This document shows positions 55,546 through 64,000 of a DNA stretch of 64,000 nucleotides, one piece after another. The DNA is from Excoecaria cochinchinensis. Its lineage: Eukaryota > Streptophyta > Magnoliopsida > Malpighiales > Euphorbiaceae. The position numbers and the translations under genes are program-made. The stretch's first letter is position 1. Each line of letters begins with the position of its first letter. The stretch covers positions 868,001 to 932,000 of the forward strand of contig CANTUQ010000051.1 in the NCBI GenBank assembly GCA_947683425.1, written 5' to 3'. The notes under the pieces were generated by a model. That model saw only the letters and a program-made list of their open reading frames with translations. It was not told the origin of the DNA and made no database searches.

Positions 55546-58364
55546 TGTAGACACCCGGTCTTGAGGCAGTTCAGACCAAAGTAACCCAATGATGAAAATG
55601 ATGCCTGTTTACGAGTGAATGGGCAAATGGAAGTGACGGTTTCCTCAAAAAAAAAATAATAATCATATTTTTAATATTTCTTTTTATATATATTATTTTT
55701 ATTCTTTAATTTTTTTTTATTATTATTTTATTTTGTTTTCCATTTTCTTTATTTAGAAAAAATAATATTATTTTCTTTGTCTAAAAAAAATATATATATT
55801 ATTTTCTTTGTTCTTAAAAAAGAAAAAAAAAAAGAGTTATTTTTGGGTTTTTGGGGGGGGCCTAGGGCATCAAGGCCCATCTCACTCTTGTGAGATGGGG
55901 CCTCACTCTTGTGAGGCCCATCTCAAATGAGTGAGAGGCAGCCTTACTGCCTAAGGCCCACATTGTGGTTGAGTTTCCCACGTGCCATCTCTCCCTCAGT
56001 GCCTCTCTCTTCCTCTTTTCCAGGGAGGTTGGTTTGAAAAATCGGGATTTGGCATGGGATTTGGTAGGAAATAATCTAATCATGTCAAATTGCATTTAAG
56101 GAGTTGAAAAAGGAAAACAAGGGAGAGGGAATTATTGGAGTGAATGAAAGAAGAAAAGAAAAAGAAAAGAACACAAAAAAAAATATCGAGAGAAAATAGG
56201 GAGAAAGAAGAGAAAAACATACTGTGAGCTTGATCTGGAGAGCAAAAAGAAGGAAAGAGAGTGAAGGATACATCACCTTTTAAGTGTTGGTTTTTGTTTT
56301 TAAACATATTATTCCACTGGAACTTTTAAAAGTTCTGTTTTTAACTTTTAATCCAAGAAAAGCATCGAGGAAATCACACACTACCTTTGCAAATCAAAGA
56401 TCAAGAATTTGAGGGTAAACACTTACTAATCATCTCATTTCTATTTTCTTTTCATTTTCTTTCTTTTGTTTATTTTTATTATTGTTCTTTGTTGAACCAG
56501 TAGGTTTACAATTTGTATATATTTTATGTATTGTATATATTATTTATTTGTTTCTTTATCTTGTTGATCACGTGTTTATGCTTGATGTGAACAATGAGTA
56601 TGGCTGTAGTTTTATCATGCATATTTTAGGGGTTTATCGACACATGCCTGAGCTGTTAGAGTCCCTCTGTTTGCCCCTGTTCCTTTTTTCCTTTCCTTTT
56701 ACTTTTATGTTTCATGCGTTTTAAGCTCCATTTTGGTTCTAAATATTTTTGTTGCATGTTATTTTCTGATATATATGTTGGTTGAGGCTTGTTATTTGTT
56801 GCTGTGGCTTTTAAAAATCAAAATCAGTGTTTTACGTTAGAACAGGGGCTGATTTGCGTAACAGAGCAAAAGCACAACTGTGTTTTGTAAGAAACATAGC
56901 TGTGTTTCTGCATGGCGCACATTTTATTTGAAAAGCACAGCTGTGCTTTTCGCGCAGCTTGGCTCCTGCGCATTCCTTCGTTCTCAGTGACACTCGTCTT
57001 TGCGTCGAAAAAACACACCCGTCCTTCATGAGAAGGCACAACTGTGCTTTCTCTTTCTCTCGCCTTTCTTTCTTTCGTTTTTGTGCCGCTTGTTGTCCCA
57101 TTGTGGAAACACAGCCGTGTTTTTTATGAAAACACCGCTGTATTTTCTTCTCTTCTCCCCTTTTTATTTTTTTATTTCTATATGCATTATATTTATTCAA
57201 TTTATTTTCTTCCATTAAGTAATGCATCCATTTTATAGTTAATTCATTCCTTTAAATTAATTGTTCATATTTATTTGGTTTATTTAATTATTATTTGATT
57301 TATTATTTATTTATTCAATTATTGCTTATTTAATTATTATTTAATTTCTTTCAGTAACATTCTATTTTATTTTGTGATTTATTTGCCTCCAAAAATTATT
57401 TATTCGTGCGAGTTACACACTTGAGCTCGGGTTGGAGGTTCGGGAGATTAGAGGCCAACCATTTTAGAGTTCGCCATTTTAATTTTTGTATTTATTATTT
57501 ATTTTATTATTTTTGTGTGTTGCATGTGAAAAATATTTTATTAATTGCTCGAATCATAGAAAATCACATTTTTTATATAACTAATAACTTGTGAATTTTT
57601 ATTAATAAAATGGACCAATGTCCTATTTTAGCCAATAAAACCTCACTTTCAAATGGAGAACTTAGTTTTCTTAAAATGGGATCACTCCTCCCGGTTTTCT
57701 CAATAAATATCATAAAAATAGTTCTTCAATTTTTTCTAATAAATAAAAAGGAACCAATGTTCCTAAAATTCATGACCCAATTTATGTATGTTGCCTTTTA
57801 ATTTCTTTCATGTGTTTATTTACTTGTTTATTTTTATTTATTTATTTATTTACTTTTATTTGGGGGATTGTTCTGTCCCAAATTTTATTTATTTATTTCC
57901 ATTATTTATTTGGGGGATTGTTCTGTCCCACTTTATTTATTTTTGTAATTTATTTATTTATTTATTTATTTACTGCTTTATTTATTGCTTTCCAATATGA
58001 ATGGATGCGCTTCTAAAATTTATTGCACAATCGCGTGAGATAAGAGATATAATTTAGATTTCCTAATAACTCATTTATAAAACCTAAGTCATTAATAAGA
58101 TTGAAGTTCCGAACACTTTCTCTGGTTTAGACCAATAGAGGTCAGAGACCTCTCCCAATTTCTTGTAAATTGGGTGGCGACTCCAAAAAACCTCAAAAGG
58201 TGCCTAAAGGCGTTATGGGTCTAGATCCTCCTTTCCAATGTTCTATTGGGAAAGAGGCATCCGAGATGGGTCATGATGCCCAAGATCATAAAGACGCGAA
58301 CCGATCCCTCGAGCCCCAAAAGGCGGGCTCAAAGAGGGCCTTACTGGTTTCGGCGCGCGTCACA
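55546..58364 (+). mobile_element. 3' LTR of Tat element T2, complete
   Basis: 2819 bases from TGTAGACACCC to GGCGCGCGTCACA. The first ~465 bases, absent from the 5' LTR, include an AT-rich block and a G run (55620-55860) and GCCTCACTCTTGTGAGGC (55901-55918, an inverted repeat). The remainder parallels 29960-32233, with extra bases in the palindrome cluster. It is inserted in T1 gag. Confidence 0.92.
56865..57145. repeat. CACAGCTGTG palindrome cluster (T2 3' LTR)
   Basis: A perfect AAAAGCACAGCTGTGCTTTT at 56931-56950 and diverged copies near 56875, 56895, 57040, 57110 and 57130. It contains about 60 bases (ACACTCGTCTTTGCGTCG...) not present in the 5' LTR cluster, which in turn has a copy missing here; the cluster changes quickly. 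Confidence 0.87.
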
Positions 58365-59260
58365 CCTAGCTTCTAGCAGGCATATTCGATAATGGTTGTA
58401 GCATCCCCTCCTTCATTAGCCTCTTAAGGACCCAGGATAAGGATCTACCTAAATTAAAAAAAGGTCTTCAATTCACTTCTATTGTTGGCGCTTTTCATGT
58501 CCTTCCGGTACCACTGCTATTATCATAACAACCCACTCTTACACTTGCGGGACCAGTAATAGTTTTATTGAGAGGCACTCGGGTAGTCTCATGCTTGGAC
58601 TTCATAATTTCTTCTTCAAGATCAGCTAGCTCATTTTTCGTGCTTGAGGTCCTAGAGATGCCTATGGACTGTGAAGGCTCTATTCCTTCTGCCTTTCTTA
58701 CTTGTTCTTGCAACTGCATTAAAGACCCCTCCGATTTTCCACCTAAGTTCTGACCTGAGCCTGACCTTAAATCATATCCCGCCCTTGATGCTTTACTATT
58801 TGGAACTTGCATCACTGCTGAAATATCTTCCTCTTCAGGAATACAGTCATATTTTAGAGCACGCTTCTTGCCTCTCTCTTATTCAATTGGCAAATTAAAT
58901 AGCCCTTTGGCTCTAGGTTCGTAAGCAAAAGGAGACGCTGTAACCTTCGCGGTATAGGCCTTCTTGACAATGGCCAGCTCAACCTGGTTAAGTGTAGTAG
59001 TCGCCATAAGTTGAGCTTGCAGAACAAGTGCCATGGCATCCACCCTTTCTTTTACCATGGCCAGCATCATTAGTTCAAGCTCCTCAAACCTTCTATCCAA
59101 CACCTGGGCAATTAGGGCACGAGTCTGTTTAGTCTATTGTGAAGTGCCAGCGATTTTTTATACCTTCAGACACTCTGGTAAGGATGCTAAATCTTTATCA
59201 TCCAACTCAAAGTCTGATCGCTCTTTATACAACTATTGGGATCCCTAAACCACCCAAGCA
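58365..59260 (-). pseudogene. gag: Tat Gag fragments (element T1)
   Basis: Minus strand. An N-terminal piece (59103-58879) reads MLDRRFEELELMMLAMVKERVDA, comparable to KRMEEFEARMMAMI of T2 Gag; a linker piece follows at 58815-58495. Near 58445-58405 the frame WVLKRLMKEGMLQP matches the C-terminal part of T2 Gag. The central Gag domain between them is missing and several stops are present. The fragment is cut at 58365 by the T2 LTR. It is the other half of the Tat element whose 3' end is at 13095-21085. Confidence 0.72.
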
Positions 59261-60399
59261 AATGGTCTACAATAGCTAAATAGAAAAGAGTTAGAATGAT
59301 GCATGAATAATATGTAATGCATGGTAGTGCTGTGAAACAAATGGTATACAATGACTAAAAAGATGAAAGAGGTTAGAATGATGTATGCAATATATGTAAC
59401 AGATTTATGCACAGGGTGATATGTATATGTAAAGATTATATGCATATAATAGAATGTATGCACGCGAAATGAAATGTACATATTTTTTCTTATGCATGAA
59501 TGACATGCAATGCATGATCGTGCTATGCAAATGGTCATCGATGACTGAAAGATCTGGGGATTGCAATGACCCATGTGATGCATGAAGATAGAAATAAAAG
59601 TTATACACAGGATGATATGTACATGTGAAAAATTATATGTAAAGAATATAGGATGTATACATAGGGAAGAAATAAAAAAAAATTTATTTGTGCATGAATG
59701 ACATGAATATGCAATGTATCATCCACAACCACATGCAAGCAGATAGATCCTTCCAACCTTATTGCCCCCACACACGAGGTCGTATAGTCTCTATCCTAGG
59801 TGGGCTTGATACATGGGTTAACAGGGAACTCGATGGACGCGCATGGAGCTCAGTGGAAAATCGGCAGCATAACCTCTCTTAACTAATGTGCATACACATG
59901 GATTTTGACCATTATGTATTTAGACAGTCCGAATAAATTGACATGGGCCTATCTGGGCATGAAAGCCTTTAATTAGGTGACCAATCAAATTATCTGGGTT
60001 TTGTCCAATATATAATGATCTATATAGCAAGCAAGGTATTATGGTTCATACCACGTAGGGGAAGTATCTATTGCCATTACATGAGCTTTGGTACTTTAGG
60101 TCTACCCAAGCTACCAACGGGTCTAGCTCATCACAAGTGTAATGACCGATCGGGTCTCCATTTAATATACTACGATGGTACGAGGATTAGGCTGGTGATT
60201 ATTCTTAACACTTCCCTACATTGAGTGAACGTAGGGTTGTGCTTCGGGAACACACCGGGGTTGAAAGAGGGACCAAACTAGCATAGATCTAAGGCTTTAA
60301 TAAGATGCAATGCAGTTTCAAAAAAGGATGAAATTTTTAAATTAAAACTCAATTGTAAATTTTAACCAACGCACTTTGAAAGCGAACTCTCGAGTATTA
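59261..60399 (-). other. Leader of T1
   Basis: Untranslated Tat leader on the minus strand, matching the T3 leader (for example ACACACGAGGTCGTAT near 59772, and CTACATTGAGTGAACGTAGGG near 60218, itself a short hairpin CCTACATTGAGTGAACGTAGG). A degenerate ATG-rich repeat (ATGCATGAATGACATG and similar) occupies 59280-59720. No gene is seen. Confidence 0.7.
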
Positions 60400-60418
60400 T
60401 ACCCAGTGAAGTCGCCAC
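60400..60418 (-). promoter_or_regulatory. Primer binding site of T1
   Basis: The minus strand reads GTGGCGACTTCACTGGGTA directly after the LTR end at 60419, the same type as T2. Confidence 0.7.
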
Positions 60419-63052
60419 TGTGACGCGCATCGAACCCCTGGCCGCCACGAAATGCCCTCTTTTAGGGCTTTCGAGAGAGGTTCACAAAAACTTGTAAGAA
60501 ATTACAAGTGCATCCATTTTGGGAAATAAGGAGGTTTCATGGAGTTGCCACCCAATAGAACATTGGGAAATGTCGTCTAACCTCAGTGAGCCTGAGACAG
60601 CACTGCTATGCCCATCATGGGCAAGCCGGAGGTGTCTTGGAGGCTTCCACCCTAACAGTAGGATGGCCCTCTTGCCTCACGTTTGGGCAAACCAGAGGTG
60701 TCTTGGAGGCCTCCACCCTAATAGAAAATCAGGATGGCCCTCTCGCCTCGTGGTGCCTAGGACTGTGCAAGTTTGAGCCTTTTTAAAGGACACAAGAGGT
60801 GTCTTGGAGGCCCTATCCCAATAAAACATTGAGATTGCCCTCTCGCCTCGTTGAGCCCAAAGACCAGAAAAGGTTCAGGACTTCCCATTTCTCATCCGAT
60901 TCAGTGCAATTAAATTAAAGCGCGAATTATCCATTCAAGGGAAAGCGATAAATAAAGTATAATTAAAGTAAAGCGCATGAAAATAGATTACAACAAAACT
61001 ATGGGCGGAATACAACCCCCATTATAAATGAAATACAAAATATGCATAAAACGGGATATACATTAAGGATGAGGACATTGGTCCTCGCATGTATATTTAC
61101 GAAAATGATTTTTATGTGACAATTAATTTTGGATGGAAAAACTGGGACATTGGTCCCATTTTTATTAGAAAAAGTTCCAAGTTAATTAGTATAAATATTT
61201 TTGTGATTTTCTTTTTAACGTGCCTAAAATAAATAATTTTATTAGGAATTACATTCAACAAAATAAATAAAGAAACAAATAAAGCAAATAATACAAGTAA
61301 TGAAATAAACGATCAAATCAGGCGAGTCTTCTGGATCTCCCCGTGTGCTCGCGAAAATGCCCAAGCGAAGAAAGTAAGTTGTGAAATAAAAATAAAATGC
61401 AAATGAAATAATGTTAGTAATTAAATCAGTTAAATATATAATAAATGATAAAATAAAATAAAATAAGATGACATCAAAATGACAAAAGAATTAAAATGTT
61501 AGCAATTTAAAATAAATTAGGAAAATGCATTATGAATGATAAATGAATTAAATGATATGATTGAAATAAATAAAACATGCTAATGAATTAATACATAAAA
61601 ATATGAACATGATAATAATAATAAATGAAAATAAACAAATAAATGAATAAACAATAAATATATAACAATAGCAATGAAAAAGAATGATAAAAATAATGAA
61701 TAAAAGAATGATGAAAATGATTAAATAAATGACATGATTAATTAATGTTATCACAATTAACATAAAACATTTACATGGCAAAAAGATCAACCAAAATGAA
61801 TTAATTAATTACATGTTAAAAAATAATAAGAAATCAATATTTACATGAACAAAAATAATATATAAACATATTAAATGAGACAAATATAAAAACAATAGAA
61901 TAAATGAAAATAATAAAATATACATGTTAATCAATTAAATATGAACAAAATAATAAAAGATAAAAGATCAAACCCAAAATGTTTACTCTCAGAGTTTCGG
62001 ATTCGATGAAAGTAAAAATGATGATTGATTTCCTTATTTTTTATTTGCAAGATTAGAATTGAATATAATAAAATATTCCAAAAACTAAATTGCAAAGAAA
62101 ATAATGAAAGAAAATCAAAAAATTATTTATGAAAAGAAATTTGTTTTTAGAAGATCAAATGAAAAATTAGATTTCAAGAACAAATAATTATTTTTGTTTG
62201 TCTCAAAATCCATTTTTCATAAAATAAAAAAATCAATATCAAAATCTTTAAAAAACTTAATTGAAAAAAATATGTAATAAAAAAAAGAGTAAGAAAATTG
62301 AATTTTGAGAACAAATAATCACTTTATTTTGTCTCAAAATTAATATTTCAACAACAAAACTCCTTCTAAAAAATATTTTAGAAGAAATTCCATTGAAAAA
62401 AAGAAGTAGAAGAATTGAAATTTTTTATTTTATTTGAGGGGAAAAAACCTAGAGAGAATTATTTTTTTTAAGAAGAAGAATAAGAGAAAAAAGAGAAAAA
62501 ACCCTAAAAAAACAACCGCCCTTTTCTCTTTCCGTCCTTTTCTTTTTATATGAAGAAAAAAGTAAAAACCTAACCAATTAATGAAAAAATATTAATTAAA
62601 TTAGATCTTATTCATTTTAAATTTTAGAAATGGAAAAAATCATTAAAAATCCTAAAAAATGGGATAGGAAATAAAAATTAGGTTAAAAATCCCAAAAAAA
62701 ATCGATTTTGGGTGAAAATGTTGGATTTCGACGGAACAGGGGCGACTGAAGCCAGTCAGAACGCGTGACGGCCGTCGGTCGCGCTCAGGCGCCGCTCATG
62801 CTCGAGCGCCGCACATCGACGTTCGCGAAAATTTTTTATTTTTTATTTTTTTGTTTAAAAATTAACTAAAACAATACTATAATTTCTAAACCCCATTTTT
62901 AAAATGTAATTCTCAAAATATTTTTTATTTTTTTTTTCACTCTAAAATGCAAATTTGACAAGGAAAACATTACTTTTAACCTTTTTGCCTGTTGGCATCT
63001 TATCATTATTGGGTAACTTTGATCTGGGCTGCCTCAGGACCCAATGTCTACA
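60419..63052 (-). mobile_element. 5' LTR of Tat element T1, complete
   Basis: 2634 bases, TGTAGACATTGGG (63052) to GATGCGCGTCACA (60419), followed by a primer binding site. The outer flank is CCCTT (63053-63057). The AT-rich body matches 13095-15416 closely. A small GC-rich patch with inverted repeats lies at 62735-62830 (CGGCGCTCGAGCATGAGCGG on the minus strand), where the 3' copy has its large arrays. The hydrophobic frame at 61548-61790 is an AT-rich artefact repeated at 14329-14526. Confidence 0.9.
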
Positions 63053-63057
63053 CCCTT
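63053..63057. repeat. Target site duplication of T1, high side (CCCTT)
   Basis: Partner of 13090-13094; it lies in the gag frame of H. Confidence 0.85.
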
Positions 63058-63204
63058 GTACTAATGTCGGATCACCATAAGCATGATCGGGACCCTCGAC
63101 TAGAGCACGCTTAGGTACAGGTCGATTAACCCCAACCAGATTCACACTCCCTGTTGTCTCGCCCATGTTCTCACTCGGATGTTCTCACTCGGATCTGACT
63201 CCAT
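63053..63204 (-). pseudogene. gag: Gag N-terminus of element H
   Basis: The minus-strand ATG at 63204 starts MESDPSEN, as in G Gag. A 14-bp tandem duplication (63166-63179 / 63180-63193) shifts the frame; after it GETTGSVNLVG and PTLVQG match G Gag. The frame then meets T1 at 63052 and continues at 13089. Confidence 0.82.
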
Positions 63205-63310
63205 CTCACTCTCACAAAATGACATCTGCATTAGGCCACGACTCTAGATAGACTCTCATACATATATGCTAGACTCAAACATCAAATAGACCAGAACAGA
63301 CTAAACTGGT

Positions 63311-63322
63311 GCTCTGATACCA
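63311..63322 (-). promoter_or_regulatory. Primer binding site of element H
   Basis: TGGTATCAGAGC on the minus strand, six bases after the LTR end at 63329 (TGTTACA). Initiator-Met type. Confidence 0.88.
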
Positions 63323-63328
63323 AAAACT

Positions 63329-64000
63329 TGTAACACCCCGATATCCCCTTTAGAAGGATACCGAAGCGCTACGCACACAAACACATATACATACTCTCAT
63401 TCATGGCATGAAAGCAAATACATTTAACCGAAACATATCAAATCCATATATATATACAAATATAACAATATAAGTTTTACAAAAGAGATTTGTAAATCTT
63501 TTCATATACATATGCTGAAATATTCCTTTGCAAAAGGTACATTGTCAAAACCAAATCCATGTACAAAACTTATATCAATGCAAAAATATAAGCGAACGAC
63601 AAAAATAAACTCCATCTATAGAATTCTAGTGGCCGACCAGCAAATGTCTGACTCAAAAACAAAACCTACCACCTACAAGGTAAAACAACCCGTCCTAAGC
63701 GATAATGCTTAGTGGGGAGGAACAAAAACCAAGAGAAACATGTATACCATAATAATAATAATCAAATGCATAATCATTAGCTTATAACACATGAGAACAT
63801 TTATATAGCCGTATATTTATCCGATCTAAACATTGTATAATCATATAATAACTTTACATGTTTATAGCACATATATTGAGGTAATAAGTAACCAATCATC
63901 AAACTACTTTACATCTAGCTTTACATCATATATATAAATATATAGCATACTCATGAATAAAAAGTACATAACCATCAACATCCAACTACAAATATTGCAT
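63329..64000 (-). mobile_element. 5' LTR of element H, 3' portion
   Basis: Runs from the right window edge down to TGTTACA at 63329 on the minus strand. It includes the CTAAGC-ATTATC-GCTTAG hairpin (about 63694-63712) and, just after it, TTTTACCTTGTAG followed by GTGGTAGG, equivalent to the TGCAG|GTGGCAGG of G. The rest is AT-rich with no coding signal. The LTR continues outside the window. Confidence 0.8.

Noticed and set aside
1..64000. Search for a host gene, tRNA or rRNA
   Set aside because: Every frame of reasonable length maps to an element or to LTR or repeat sequence; no tRNA cloverleaf or rRNA segment was recognised by eye.

Overview
The window is plant nuclear DNA, most likely from a eudicot with a large, repeat-rich genome; the species cannot be named from the sequence. 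I find no host gene, tRNA, rRNA or CRISPR. Essentially every base can be assigned to LTR retrotransposons of the Ty3/gypsy superfamily, inserted into one another in both orientations, plus one solo LTR of a second type. All copies are defective; only one short Gag frame (40159-40743) is uninterrupted.

Elements, from the outside in (labels are mine). H: minus-strand, Gag-only chromovirus-derived element; 5' LTR 63329 to beyond the right edge, gag 63204-63053 continuing at 13089-12060, 3' LTR 11946-11363. T1: minus-strand Tat/Ogre-type element of which only the ends remain, 13095-21085 and 58365-63052, flanked by a 5-bp target duplication CCCTT; removing it closes the gag frame of H. T2: plus-strand Tat element (29960-58364) inside the gag of T1. 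C2: plus-strand chromovirus (21086-29959) inside the 5' LTR of T2. G: plus-strand Gag-only element in a three-LTR, two-interior tandem arrangement (36079-50819) inside T2 pol. S: solo LTR (41453-43091) inside the middle LTR of G. On the left, T3 (minus-strand Tat, 7421-11362) lies in the 3' LTR of H; C1 (minus-strand chromovirus, 557-7420) lies in T3 gag; the 3' end of T4 (plus-strand Tat LTR, 1-556) lies in C1 integrase. Nesting reaches five levels (H > T1 > T2 > G > S).

One deletion junction near 21080-21089 explains three truncations at once: loss of most of T1 pol, of the first ~0.47 kb of the T2 5' LTR and of the first ~0.9 kb of the C2 5' LTR. Hand-counted LTR divergence in short samples (T1 about 6%, T2 about 3%, C2 about 3%) agrees with this order of insertion.

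The chromovirus-type elements (C1, C2, G, H) share a gag N-terminus or zinc knuckle, an initiator-Met-type primer binding site and long LTRs. Where the relevant part of the LTR is present it carries a common, hairpin-rich architecture: a GTAAGT-like splice donor, a cluster of palindromes, a series of short hairpins whose stems covary between families, a CTAAGCG...CGCTTAG hairpin, and a TGCAG/TGTAG acceptor-like site. The Tat elements (T1-T4) have LTRs ending in GCGTCACA, a TGGCGACT-type primer binding site, Gag with a C-x2-H...GH...C finger, protease, a G-patch, reverse transcriptase, two RNase H domains and integrase, and a long 3' region with tandem repeats. The structured LTRs, the Gag-only three-LTR array and the tetraloop-like hairpins of the Tat 3' region are the most unusual signals.
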